Positions 26,540-35,000 of a DNA stretch of 64,000 bases are shown here, in pieces. The stretch is from the NCBI GenBank assembly GCA_023251875.1, contig JAHEXY010000002.1, forward strand, positions 186,001 through 250,000, written 5' to 3'. The DNA is from Bacteroidota bacterium. GTDB taxonomy: Bacteria; Bacteroidota; Bacteroidia; JAHEXY01. A program made the translations under genes and the position numbers. Under the pieces are notes generated by a model. It had not been told where the DNA came from, did not search any database, and saw only the letters and a list, made by a program, of their open reading frames with translations. The stretch's first letter is position 1. Each line of letters begins with the position of its first letter.

Positions 26540-28075
26540 ATGGCAATAATAGACCCTCTTATTAATATTATCTCAACTTGGGTTATGCAAAAACGCATGC
26601 ACCAAATTGATTTGTTTGTTAAATATCCACATCAAGTGCAGGAAGAGTGTTTTAAAAAATTATTATACTCGGCAAGTAAAACGGAATGGGGAAAGAGGTT
26701 TGAATACTCATCCATAAAAACAGTTGATGAATACCGAAATAGAATCCCCATTCAAGATTACGAAACGCTAAAAGAATACATTGTTCGCACTCGAAACGGA
26801 GAACAAAATATTTTATGGCCCACAGAAATAAAATGGTTCGCAAAATCATCGGGTACTACCAGTGATAAAAGTAAATTTATTCCGGTATCTCGTGAATCTT
26901 TAGAAGAATGTCATTTTAAAGGGGGCAAAGACATGCTTTCCATTTATTGCCATAATTATCCAAATACAAAATTATTTTCGGGAAAAGGATTAATGATTGG
27001 CGGAAGCAGAAAAATAGATCCCATCAATGAAGATTCTTATTCGGGAGATCTTTCTGCTATTTTAATTAATGAACTTCCTCTTTGGACACAATGGTTTCGC
27101 ACTCCTGATTTATCAGTAGCACTAATGGATGAGTGGGAAGCTAAGATTGAAAAAATTGCAGAGTCAACCATTTCTGAAGACGTTACCAATATTTTTGGTG
27201 TTCCATCTTGGACATTGGTTTTAATAAAATACATCCTCGAAAAAACAGGAAAAAATAACCTACTTGAAGTTTGGCCCAATTTAGAATTGTTCATGCATGG
27301 GGGGGTAAGTTTTGTTCCTTACCGTGAACAATTCAAAAAACTAATTCCATCTGATCAAATGCATTATGTTGAAACGTATAATGCATCAGAAGGTTTTTTT
27401 GGAATACAAGATAGTAGTGATAATCTAGGAATGCTACTCATGCTCGATTACGGAATATTTTATGAATTTATTCCCATGGAAGAAATCGATAAAAAATTCC
27501 CAAAAACCCTTACTTTATCCGAAGTACAAACGCAAACAGATTATGCAATGGTCATTTCTACCAATGGCGGATTGTGGCGCTATACTACAGGAGATACTAT
27601 TCAATTTACAACGCTGCAACCCTACAGAATTAAAGTAAGTGGAAGAACTCAATGTTTTATAAACGCATTTGGAGAAGAATTAATGGTACACAATGCCGAT
27701 AAAGCTATTGAAGAAGCCTCCGTAAAAACAAATGCTCTAGTAAAAGATTATACTGCCGCTCCACTTTTTATTTCAGAACAAGAAGCCGGTGCACATGAAT
27801 GGTTTATTGAGTTTGAAAAAGAACCCGATAACATGGAATTATTTTCTCAGGTTCTTGATGAATCATTAAAAAAGATAAATTCTGATTATGAAGCAAAGCG
27901 GCATAAAGATATGGCCTTAAAAGCTCCCCTTGTTAAAGCAATCCCTCATGGCACATTTTACAATTGGTTTAAATCAAAAGGTAAATTGGGCGGTCAAAAT
28001 AAAATCCCTCGCCTATCCAACGACAGAAAAATCGCAGATGAGATTATTCAATTACTTGCGAAACAGAAATTCTGA
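26540..28075 (+). CDS. GH3 auxin-responsive-promoter-family acyl-adenylate ligase
   Basis: The protein has 511 residues. The GH3 family belongs to the adenylating (firefly-luciferase-like) enzymes; plant members join amino acids to jasmonate or auxin, while bacterial substrates are mostly unknown. The nucleotide-binding motif KSSGTTSDKSKFIPVS is present, with a later YNASEGFFGIQ and LWRYTTGDTIQF that match the ATP/acyl-binding segments. It has no signal peptide. It stands between the ureide genes and lepA with no obvious partner. Confidence 0.88.
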   Translation: MAIIDPLINIISTWVMQKRMHQIDLFVKYPHQVQEECFKKLLYSASKTEWGKRFEYSSIKTVDEYRNRIPIQDYETLKEYIVRTRNGEQNILWPTEIKWFAKSSGTTSDKSKFIPVSRESLEECHFKGGKDMLSIYCHNYPNTKLFSGKGLMIGGSRKIDPINEDSYSGDLSAILINELPLWTQWFRTPDLSVALMDEWEAKIEKIAESTISEDVTNIFGVPSWTLVLIKYILEKTGKNNLLEVWPNLELFMHGGVSFVPYREQFKKLIPSDQMHYVETYNASEGFFGIQDSSDNLGMLLMLDYGIFYEFIPMEEIDKKFPKTLTLSEVQTQTDYAMVISTNGGLWRYTTGDTIQFTTLQPYRIKVSGRTQCFINAFGEELMVHNADKAIEEASVKTNALVKDYTAAPLFISEQEAGAHEWFIEFEKEPDNMELFSQVLDESLKKINSDYEAKRHKDMALKAPLVKAIPHGTFYNWFKSKGKLGGQNKIPRLSNDRKIADEIIQLLAKQKF

Positions 28076-28169
28076 AGGTTTTCAAAACAATTTGATTAGT
28101 AAGAATAATTCTCTTGAATTAACAAAAATTACATCCTAATGGAAATTTGCCGTACACCTGTTTTTGTTG

Positions 28170-28177
28170 TACCTTTG
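28170..28177 (+). promoter_or_regulatory. -7 element TACCTTTG directly at lepA start
   Basis: A TAnnTTTG match only 4 nt before ATG 28182, with TTTG at 28146-28149 in the -33 area. If used, the mRNA would be leaderless or nearly so. Confidence 0.5.
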
Positions 28178-28181
28178 CGGA

Positions 28182-29972
28182 ATGGAAAAAATTAGAAATT
28201 TTTGCATTATTGCCCATATAGATCATGGGAAAAGCACATTAGCGGATAGGTTACTTGAATTTACAAAAACAGTATCTGCGCGTGAAGCACAAGCCCAGGT
28301 TTTAGATGATATGGATTTAGAACGCGAAAGAGGCATTACTATTAAGAGCCATGCCATTCAAATGAATTATGTTTATAAAGGAGAAAATTATGTGTTGAAC
28401 TTAATTGATACTCCGGGGCATGTTGATTTTTCTTATGAAGTATCTCGTTCTATTGCAGCATGTGAAGGAGCTTTATTAATTGTTGATGCAGCACAGGGTA
28501 TTCAAGCACAAACCATTTCTAACCTTTATTTAGCCATTGATAATGGCTTGGAGATTATTCCTGTTCTCAATAAAATGGATTTGCCGAGTGCACAGCCCGA
28601 AGAAGTAAAAGATCAAATTGAAGATTTAACAGGTTGCAAACGTGAGGAAATTATTCCTGCCAGCGGCAAAACCGGTTTGGGAATTAGTGAAATATTAGAA
28701 GCTATTATTACAAAAGTTCCGCATCCAAAAGGCGATCCCAAAGCGCCTTTACAGGCACTCATTTTTGATTCGGTATTTAATTCGTTTAGAGGAATTATCG
28801 CCTATTATAAAATTGTGAATGGAGAAATAAAAAAAGGCGATCATGTAAAATTTGTAAACGTAGGAGGTGATTACCATGCTGATGAAATTGGAATTTTAAG
28901 ATTGGATAAAGAGCCTCGTTCAGTAGTAAAAACAGGTGATGTGGGATATATTATTTCGGGTATTAAATCGGCTAAAGAAGTAAAAGTAGGAGATACTATT
29001 ACTCATGTGGCTAATCCATGTCTTGAGGCTGTGGGCGGATTTGAAGATGTAAAACCCATGGTATTTGCCGGTATTTATCCGGTAGAAACAGATGATTACG
29101 AAGAGTTGAGAACCTCTATGGAAAAACTACAACTCAACGATGCTTCTCTTACGTTTGAACCGGAGGCATCCGCTGCCCTTGGCTTTGGTTTTAGATGTGG
29201 CTTTTTAGGCATGCTTCACATGGAAATTGTGCAAGAACGATTAGAGCGAGAATTTAACATGACTGTAATTACTACAGTCCCCAACGTTTCTTATTTTGCT
29301 TATACTACCAAAGGAGAAAAATTACATATTAACAATCCATCAGATTTACCTGAGGTAAGCCATATCGATTATATTGAAGAGCCCTATATAAAAGCTCAAA
29401 TTATTACCAAGGCAGAATACATTGGAGCCATATTGAATTTGTGTATTGAAAAGCGAGGCTTTTTTAAAAACCAAACCTATTTAACTACTGATAGAGCCGA
29501 GCTTATTTTTGAAATGCCATTAGCCGAAATTGTTTTTGATTTTTATGATCGTTTAAAAACAGTATCTAAAGGTTATGCCTCGTTTGATTATTCGCCTATT
29601 GATTACCGAGCTTCTAAATTGGTAAGGCTTGATATTTTAATCAATAAAGATCAGTTAGATGCGCTATCTGCTCTTATACATGCCGATAGAGCTTATGACT
29701 TGGGTAAAAAAATGTGTGAAAAATTAAAAGAGCTTATCCCTCGCCAGCAATTTGAAATTGCCATACAAGCTGCCATTGGTGCAAAAATTATTGCAAGAGA
29801 AAGTGTAAAAGCGTTGCGTAAAGATGTAACATCTAAATGTTATGGGGGAGATATTAGCCGTAAACGTAAATTACTTGAAAAACAAAAAGAAGGTAAAAAA
29901 CGTATGCGTCAAGTAGGATCTGTTGAAATTCCTCAACAGGCATTTATGGCAGTATTAAAACTAAATTCATAA
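28182..29972 (+). CDS. lepA: Elongation factor 4 (LepA)
   Basis: The protein has 596 residues from ATG 28182; the start is set by the conserved N-terminus [19 protein letters not shown]. It is a ribosome-bound translational GTPase. G1 (AHIDHGKST), G3 ([11 protein letters not shown]) and G4 (NKMDLP) are intact. Domains II, III and V and the LepA-specific C-terminal domain follow, ending in the lysine-rich [25 protein letters not shown] block that contacts the ribosome. It appears monocistronic, with the next gene 36 nt downstream. Confidence 0.98.
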   Translation: MEKIRNFCIIAHIDHGKSTLADRLLEFTKTVSAREAQAQVLDDMDLERERGITIKSHAIQMNYVYKGENYVLNLIDTPGHVDFSYEVSRSIAACEGALLIVDAAQGIQAQTISNLYLAIDNGLEIIPVLNKMDLPSAQPEEVKDQIEDLTGCKREEIIPASGKTGLGISEILEAIITKVPHPKGDPKAPLQALIFDSVFNSFRGIIAYYKIVNGEIKKGDHVKFVNVGGDYHADEIGILRLDKEPRSVVKTGDVGYIISGIKSAKEVKVGDTITHVANPCLEAVGGFEDVKPMVFAGIYPVETDDYEELRTSMEKLQLNDASLTFEPEASAALGFGFRCGFLGMLHMEIVQERLEREFNMTVITTVPNVSYFAYTTKGEKLHINNPSDLPEVSHIDYIEEPYIKAQIITKAEYIGAILNLCIEKRGFFKNQTYLTTDRAELIFEMPLAEIVFDFYDRLKTVSKGYASFDYSPIDYRASKLVRLDILINKDQLDALSALIHADRAYDLGKKMCEKLKELIPRQQFEIAIQAAIGAKIIARESVKALRKDVTSKCYGGDISRKRKLLEKQKEGKKRMRQVGSVEIPQQAFMAVLKLNS

Positions 29973-30008
29973 ACCACAATAAATCTTCAGGTAGCCTGTA
30001 AAAAATAT

Positions 30009-30758
30009 ATGATTAAAACTGTAATCATTGACGATCAGGAAAATTCTCGTAATGCAATAAAAAATTTGTTGCTAAAATATTGCCCGGATATAGAATTAAT
30101 GGGCGAGGCTGATGGTGTAAAAAATGGATTAGACCTCATTGCAAAAAAACAACCTCAATTGGTATTTTTAGATGTTCAAATGATTGACGGCACAGGATTT
30201 TCATTGCTTGAGCAAATAAAAGAATATTCATTTAAAGTTATTTTTACTACGGCATTTGATCGTTATGCAGTACAAGCCATTCGTTTTAGTGCTCTCGATT
30301 ACTTATTAAAACCCGTTGATCCGGATGAATTAATTAATGCAGTGGCTAGATATAAAGAACCCGGTATTAACCTCAATATTAAACTTAACTTTGATGTCTT
30401 ACTCGAAAATGTAAAAAAAACAAATGCGCCATCTAAAAAAATTGTTCTTTCAACAGTAGATAAAGTGCATATACTTAAAGTTGAAGACGTGATTAGATGT
30501 GAATCACTCGAAAATTATACTCAGTTTTCAATTATTAATGATGCTAGAATTGTAATGGCAAAAACCTTAAAAGAATACGAAGAGTTACTTACCGAATATT
30601 TTTTTATGCGTGTGCATAAATCTCATTTAGTAAATTTAAATCACGTTGTTAATTTTATTAAAGGAGATGGAGGTTATTTAACCATGTCTGATGGAAAACA
30701 AGTTCCCGTATCGGATAGAAAAAAAGATGAATTATTTGAACGATTACAAAAATTATAA
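30009..30758 (+). CDS. LytTR-family response regulator
   Basis: The protein has 249 residues. The receiver domain occupies residues 1-120 with the phospho-acceptor D55 (LVFLDVQMIDG), acidic pair D8-D9 and conserved K of LLKPVD near residue 103. The LytTR DNA-binding domain (residues 145-247) shows the typical IRCESLENYTQFSI and FFMRVHKSHLVNLNHV. The usual partner is a LytS/YpdA-like histidine kinase; none is adjacent, so it is an orphan here. It lies 36 nt after lepA and upstream of a rhomboid gene. Confidence 0.94.
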   Translation: MIKTVIIDDQENSRNAIKNLLLKYCPDIELMGEADGVKNGLDLIAKKQPQLVFLDVQMIDGTGFSLLEQIKEYSFKVIFTTAFDRYAVQAIRFSALDYLLKPVDPDELINAVARYKEPGINLNIKLNFDVLLENVKKTNAPSKKIVLSTVDKVHILKVEDVIRCESLENYTQFSIINDARIVMAKTLKEYEELLTEYFFMRVHKSHLVNLNHVVNFIKGDGGYLTMSDGKQVPVSDRKKDELFERLQKL

Positions 30759-30794
30759 TGGTACAGATTTTAAAATAAATCGAACTATCAATTA

Positions 30795-31370
30795 ATGTTG
30801 AAAATGCGCTTACATTATAATGCCCCTGTTGTTTTAACTTTCACTTTAATGTGTACTGCTGTTAGACTTTTGGCTGATGTAAGCGGAGGAAGAATTCTAC
30901 CTTATTTTACTATTTATCCACATAGCGATCCTTTTACAGTAATGTATTACCTCCGCTATTTTACGTATGCAATGGGTCATATAGATTGGCAGCATTTATT
31001 GGGGAACATGTCATTTATATTATTGCTTGGCCCTATGCTTGAAGAAAAGTATGGGCCCAGAAAAATGGTATTGATGATTTTAGTTACAACACTTACTACC
31101 GGTTTGTTAAATAATTTGTTGTTTAACTCTTCGTTAATGGGTGCCAGCGGAATTGTATTTATGTTTATTATTCTGTCTTCCTTTGCCAATGTAAAAGACA
31201 AAGAAATTCCCCTCTCCTTTATTTTAGTTGTAGTTTTATTTATTGGAAACGAGGTTTATACTGCCATTAAAGATGTTGATAATATTTCTCAATTTGCTCA
31301 TGTGTTAGGAGGTATCTGCGGCAGTTTATTTGGGTTTAGTTTTAAAGGAAAAAAATTAAATACAGAATAG
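30795..31370 (+). CDS. Rhomboid-family intramembrane serine protease
   Basis: The protein has 191 residues (188 if ATG 30804 is used). About six membrane helices. The family signatures are HLLGN (as in WQHLLGNMSF), catalytic Ser in GASG (residue 118) and catalytic His in FAHVLGGICG (residue 169). It would cleave single-pass membrane substrates within the inner membrane. It lies 36 nt after the LytTR gene and may be co-transcribed. Confidence 0.9.
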   Translation: MLKMRLHYNAPVVLTFTLMCTAVRLLADVSGGRILPYFTIYPHSDPFTVMYYLRYFTYAMGHIDWQHLLGNMSFILLLGPMLEEKYGPRKMVLMILVTTLTTGLLNNLLFNSSLMGASGIVFMFIILSSFANVKDKEIPLSFILVVVLFIGNEVYTAIKDVDNISQFAHVLGGICGSLFGFSFKGKKLNTE

Positions 31371-31385
31371 AAAATTTAAATCTGC

Positions 31386-32462
31386 TTATAAATTTTTCTT
31401 GAGTTTATATACATTTACTCCAATAGCATAACCATATAATTCACCATTAGGTTTTTTAATAATTCTTATTTTATTACAAGCCATTCCTAAATCTGTTTTT
31501 TGCCATGATTTACCACCGTCTTTTGTTTCGTATCCGCTATACCTCGTTCCAATAAAACCATGGTTATCATCTATAAATCCAACTCCAAATGATCGAGCCT
31601 TATAATCATTACATAATTCATACTCCTTCCATTTCTTACCTCCATTGGTTGATTTTATAAAATGTTGTATACTAACAGTTGAATCAGGATTATAATTTTG
31701 TATAGTAGCATAACCAATTTCTCGGTTAGGGAAAAATAATTTCCATGAATTTTCATACGGCCTTTTTGATTCATATACTCTTTTCCAAGTATTGCCCCCG
31801 TTGGCGGTATATAAAATAGAAGCATGGCTTTTTTCAATATCTTCCGATACTGATGCACATACAAAACCTTCTCTTTTGTTGAACATTTTTATATCGTACA
31901 TAGCACTACAATATTTTTCCATACTCATACTAGTAAATGAAATTCCATTATCATGACTCACCATAAAATTTGCCGGACTGCCTACCCTCCCTACTCCATA
32001 TACATGATATTTATATCCTATTTCGCCATGGTTAATAAATTCTTCTTTCACAATATCGAGTGCACATAATCCCTTTACATATTTTCCGGAGTAATTAACC
32101 GGCAACCAATTTTTACCACCATCTGTAGTTTTATATAAGGGCACAGAATCGGTAACATTCGGAAAATAATCTGTGCCAACGGTTCCCACAAATCCGGTAA
32201 GGCTATCAATAAAAGCAACACATCTAAAAAAAGTTCCTTTTTTCTCCAGCTGCAATATCCATGATTCGCCTCCGTTTATGGTGTGATAAATTTTACCATA
32301 TCCATTAATATACCATCCACAATTTTCATTAATAAAATAAATATCATCTTGTTTGCCGGGATAGGCTTCTGTATTTAATTTTTCCCAATTGTATTGTTGC
32401 GCATAAATTGTATTGCAAATTATTGCAAGAAAAAAAGAAACAAACAAAATTTTATCTTTCAT
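31386..32462 (-). CDS. Secreted YCF48/BNR-like beta-propeller protein
   Basis: The protein has 358 residues. A cleavable signal peptide (MKDKILFVSFFLAIIC...YAQQ) is followed by repeated units of the form xTxDGGKxW (INGGESW, TDGGKNW, ANGGNTW, TNGGKKW, KDGGKSW), spaced about 40-60 residues. This is the YCF48/Vps10-like propeller seen in photosystem assembly factors and many Bacteroidota surface proteins. No T9SS sorting domain follows. Periplasmic or outer-surface location is likely; ligand unknown. It reads toward the rhomboid gene. Confidence 0.85.
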   Translation of the reverse strand: MKDKILFVSFFLAIICNTIYAQQYNWEKLNTEAYPGKQDDIYFINENCGWYINGYGKIYHTINGGESWILQLEKKGTFFRCVAFIDSLTGFVGTVGTDYFPNVTDSVPLYKTTDGGKNWLPVNYSGKYVKGLCALDIVKEEFINHGEIGYKYHVYGVGRVGSPANFMVSHDNGISFTSMSMEKYCSAMYDIKMFNKREGFVCASVSEDIEKSHASILYTANGGNTWKRVYESKRPYENSWKLFFPNREIGYATIQNYNPDSTVSIQHFIKSTNGGKKWKEYELCNDYKARSFGVGFIDDNHGFIGTRYSGYETKDGGKSWQKTDLGMACNKIRIIKKPNGELYGYAIGVNVYKLKKNL

Positions 32463-32474
32463 AAAAAAACTGTT

Positions 32475-32717
32475 TTACATTTTAAAAATTTCCTCCAAAA
32501 TCGAAAATGGCAAAGGACCATTATTTAGTATTTTATCGTGAAAGTTGGTAATACTAAATTGAGAGCCTTCTAATTTTTCTTCTTTTTGTTTCATTTGCAT
32601 AATTTCCCAAGCTCCATATTTGTAGGTAATGGCCTGTACCGGCCAGCGTCTTACCCTTTTAATTTCGCGCATAGCAATATCATCTTGATTTTTGATGTTG
32701 CGTTGCCAAGATTGTTA
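32475..32717 (-). pseudogene. C-terminal remnant of a DUF885 family protein
   Basis: About 80 codons remain. The frame reads SWQRNIKNQDDIAMREIKR, then VRRWPVQAITYKYGAWEIMQ and FHDKILNNGPLPFSILEE. This is the conserved C-terminus of DUF885 proteins, where R-x-x-x-W-P-x-Q-A-x-x-Y-K-x-G is the hallmark. An in-frame stop (near 32720) closes the frame upstream and the remaining 500 or so residues of the family are absent from 32718-32899. The ATG at 32672 is internal to the ancestral gene. The gene appears to have been deleted, leaving its 3' end. Confidence 0.75.
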
Positions 32718-32845
32718 TTGCAATTTATCAAATGATTAACGATTAATGATAAAAATTATGCCATTGCCATCTATTGTTTATTTAATGAGAGAAATGATTT
32801 ATTAAATGATGCTAATTCTTTGCAAAGTTTATTACTTCGTAGAAA

Positions 32846-32884
32846 ATAAAAAAACAAGGCCATATAAATACAGCCTTGTTAAAA
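32846..32884 (-). terminator. Terminator of DJ-1/PfpI gene
   Basis: AACAAGGC (32853-32860) pairs with GCCTTGTT (32873-32880) across a 12-nt loop. On the minus strand a T-run follows. It lies 16 nt after the DJ-1 stop. Confidence 0.8.
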
Positions 32885-32899
32885 ATGCAACTAATCAAA

Positions 32900-33598
32900 T
32901 TATTTTACTAAAGCTAATTCTTCTATTTTTTTAAGCTCTACCAAAACTTGTTCTCCAACTTTGCGTGCTGATGCAGGATTTTGTCCCGTAATTAAACGTT
33001 GATCAACGGCAACGTGTTCTTGCCATAATCCGGATTTCTCAAATTTTGCACCTCTTTCAATCAATTTACTTTCTAACATAAAGGGAACTACATTTTGTAA
33101 ATTGATGGCTATTTCTTCTTCATTTGAAAATGCATTTACTCTTTTTCCGTCAACCAAGTATTTTCCATTGCTTAATTTAATATTAACCAATCCTGCAGGT
33201 CCGTGACAAACGGCACTTACAATGCCTCCATTTTCATAAATTGCAGATGCTATTTGAGCTAGTGCTACGTTGTCTGCAAGATCCCACATGGTACCATGGC
33301 CACCTGCATAAAATATAGCTGTATAATCGTTGGTATTTACTTCTGAAGGTTTTAATGTATTTTCAATTTTGGTTCTGTAAAAATCATTTTCCCAAAAAGC
33401 TTTGTTCGTAACATCATCAAGATTAAACCCATCAATAGGGGCCTTACCTCCTTGTGGACTAACAAAATCAATTTCATATCCGGCATTTACCAATACTTGC
33501 CAAGTGTATGAAACTTCACTTAAATAATAACCTGTAGCTTCTCCTGTATTTCCTTTTTTGCTGTGGCTCGTAACCACAAATAAAATTTTCTTTTTCAT
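32900..33598 (-). CDS. DJ-1/PfpI superfamily protein (Hsp31-like)
   Basis: The protein has 232 residues. The nucleophile elbow AVCHGPAG carries the catalytic Cys, followed by the family His. VSPQGGKAPIDGF and FYAGGHGTMWDL match the Hsp31/class I glutamine-amidotransferase-like group with glyoxalase III or chaperone-type roles in carbonyl stress. It has no signal peptide. A perfect CRP-type palindrome lies about 100 bp upstream, directly after a Crp/Fnr gene on the same strand. Control by that regulator is a plausible inference. Confidence 0.9.
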   Translation of the reverse strand: MKKKILFVVTSHSKKGNTGEATGYYLSEVSYTWQVLVNAGYEIDFVSPQGGKAPIDGFNLDDVTNKAFWENDFYRTKIENTLKPSEVNTNDYTAIFYAGGHGTMWDLADNVALAQIASAIYENGGIVSAVCHGPAGLVNIKLSNGKYLVDGKRVNAFSNEEEIAINLQNVVPFMLESKLIERGAKFEKSGLWQEHVAVDQRLITGQNPASARKVGEQVLVELKKIEELALVK

Positions 33599-33643
33599 TT
33601 TGATTTAATTTTTATGATTGATAATTAGATTGATTTAACGATA

Positions 33644-33651
33644 CAAAGTTG
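33644..33651 (-). promoter_or_regulatory. -7-like element CAACTTTG (minus strand)
   Basis: A one-mismatch TAnnTTTG element 45 nt before the DJ-1 start. With this placement the CRP-type site would be centred about 60-66 bp upstream of the transcription start, a class I activator position. Confidence 0.4.
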
Positions 33652-33693
33652 GGGATAAACCAGGCCCTGGCATAGGAAGTAAGTCACAAGTTT

Positions 33694-33713
33694 TATGTGA
33701 TGTAGATCACATA
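33694..33713. promoter_or_regulatory. CRP/FNR-type operator
   Basis: TATGTGAT-GTAG-ATCACATA has perfect 8-bp arms and contains TGTGA-n6-TCACA, the exact CRP consensus. An overlapping TCACA-n7-TGTGA lies at 33684-33700. The palindrome abuts the stop codon of the Crp/Fnr gene and precedes the DJ-1 gene. Confidence 0.75.
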
Positions 33714-34283
33714 TTATTTATTAGATGCATTTAAACGGCTAAGTGTTTCTCTGGAAACACCAAGATATGCAGCAAGTAATTGTTTGGGTACTCTTTGAAA
33801 TAATTGAGGATAGAGTTTGAGCAATTGCTCGTATTTTTCTTTTGCGCTACTATTTAATAATGATAATATTCTTTGTTGCAAAGCAACATACCCGGCATTT
33901 GATTTTTTTCTAAAAAAGTGTTCTATCTTATGCATTTCAGAGCAAAGCTTTTCTCTATTATGAAGGGATAATGTTAGTAATTCACAATCTTCAATACAGT
34001 CTATGTGAATGGTAGCCTTGCTCTGTTTAAAATAGGCTTGGTAGTCTGTTACCCACCAATCTTCCATAGCAAACTGAAGAATATGCTCTTTTCCATCCTT
34101 AGCAAGGTGATAGGCCTTTAAACATCCTTTCAAAACAAAATGGTCATGCGTAACCAATTCGCCTTCTTGAATTACATATTGATGTTTGCGTAATTTTTTT
34201 GATGTAAAATGCGATAGAATGTATTCAAATTCCTTATCACTAATGGGAGTGATTTTTTCTATATGTTGTTTTAGTTGATGCAT
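33714..34283 (-). CDS. Crp/Fnr-family transcriptional regulator
   Basis: The protein has 189 residues. An N-terminal cyclic-nucleotide-binding-type jelly roll (residues 15-125; HQYVIQEGELVTHDHFVLKG) precedes a C-terminal winged helix whose recognition helix is in YLGVSRETLSRLNAS. It lacks an Fnr-type Cys cluster, and the effector cannot be told; Bacteroidota members often use none known. The gene is followed at once by a perfect CRP-like palindrome and then by a DJ-1 gene in the same direction, a classic regulator-operator-target layout. Confidence 0.9.
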   Translation of the reverse strand: MHQLKQHIEKITPISDKEFEYILSHFTSKKLRKHQYVIQEGELVTHDHFVLKGCLKAYHLAKDGKEHILQFAMEDWWVTDYQAYFKQSKATIHIDCIEDCELLTLSLHNREKLCSEMHKIEHFFRKKSNAGYVALQQRILSLLNSSAKEKYEQLLKLYPQLFQRVPKQLLAAYLGVSRETLSRLNASNK

Positions 34284-34320
34284 AATAAATAGATGGAATT
34301 GATTGCTCTATTCATTAGTC

Positions 34321-34794
34321 TTATCTCTTCTCTAGTCTTAACCCGGCATCTAAAATATCTTCGAGCGTATCCATTCGCATGGCTTGTTCAATTTCAAAAA
34401 TATACTTGCCAGTTTGAGGGAAGCGGACACTTTGCTTATAAGGGATTTTATTATCCCAAATATCCCCTAGGCCACTCCCTGTCCACTGCCCATTTACGTC
34501 AGCCAAACGGCCTTCAACAGTATCTCTATAAATTTTGCCATTGGGGAAAGTAATATCAACAAACATATAAATATTACTAAATTGATAATTACTGGAATTT
34601 CTTATGTTAATAAATAAATTACAAGGAGTAATGGTATCCGTAATAGCTACCTCAAATTTTAATTTATTTGCTTTTTCCCATGCAGCACGAGGAATATCAA
34701 TATTCTCCTCAAAAATTCTGTTTTGATCACAAGAAGAAAAGGACAATGTAAATAATAGTATTATGCTAAGAATAGTATTTCTCTTAATATGCAT
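34321..34794 (-). CDS. gldH: Gliding motility/T9SS lipoprotein GldH
   Basis: The protein has 157 residues from ATG 34794. A lipobox FSSC near residue 21 gives the acylated Cys. Family features follow: an IP..AWEKANKLKFEV strand, FINIRNSSNYQFSNIYMFVD, FPNGKIYRDTVEGRLAD, WTGSGLGDIWD and FEIEQAMRMDTL. GldH is an outer-membrane-associated component of gliding/T9SS in Bacteroidota. A longer frame from ATG 35004 would prepend 70 residues made by a 7-bp minisatellite, blocking the lipoprotein signal; I therefore choose the internal start. It is directly downstream of ricT in the same direction. Confidence 0.9.
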   Translation of the reverse strand: MHIKRNTILSIILLFTLSFSSCDQNRIFEENIDIPRAAWEKANKLKFEVAITDTITPCNLFINIRNSSNYQFSNIYMFVDITFPNGKIYRDTVEGRLADVNGQWTGSGLGDIWDNKIPYKQSVRFPQTGKYIFEIEQAMRMDTLEDILDAGLRLEKR

Positions 34795-34803
34795 ATATCT
34801 AGA

Positions 34804-34824
34804 AGTCGGAAGTCGGAAGTCGGA
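34804..34824. repeat. Three-unit AGTCGGA tandem repeat
   Basis: Three perfect 7-bp units just upstream (minus-strand sense) of the gldH start. They are partly complementary to the larger heptamer array and could pair with it in RNA. Confidence 0.85.
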
Positions 34825-34840
34825 AGAAAAAAAGCTTCGG

Positions 34841-34994
34841 TCTCCCGTCTTCCGTCTTCTGTCTTCCGTCTCCCGTCTCCCGTCTCCCGTCTTCCGTCTT
34901 CTATCTCCCGTCTTCCGTCTCCCGTCTCCCGTCTCCCGTCTTCTATCTCCCGTCTTCCGTCTCCCGTCTTCTATCTCCCGTCTTCTGTCTTCTG
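34841..34994. repeat. 7-bp minisatellite, 22 units
   Basis: Units are TCTCCCG, TCTTCCG, TCTTCTG and TCTTCTA, in mosaic order. It fills the space between ricT and gldH. Because the unit is 7 bp, each unit gained or lost shifts the reading frame of anything translated across it. It keeps several frames open on both strands, creating spurious ORFs. Confidence 0.96.
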
Positions 34995-35000
34995 TCTTTC

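Noticed and set aside
30914-30922. Exact DnaA box TTATCCACA
   Set aside because: It is single and lies inside the rhomboid coding sequence, encoding conserved-frame residues; no cluster around it.
34841-34994. CRISPR-like array
   Set aside because: Units are 7 bp, contiguous and without spacers, and no cas genes are present.
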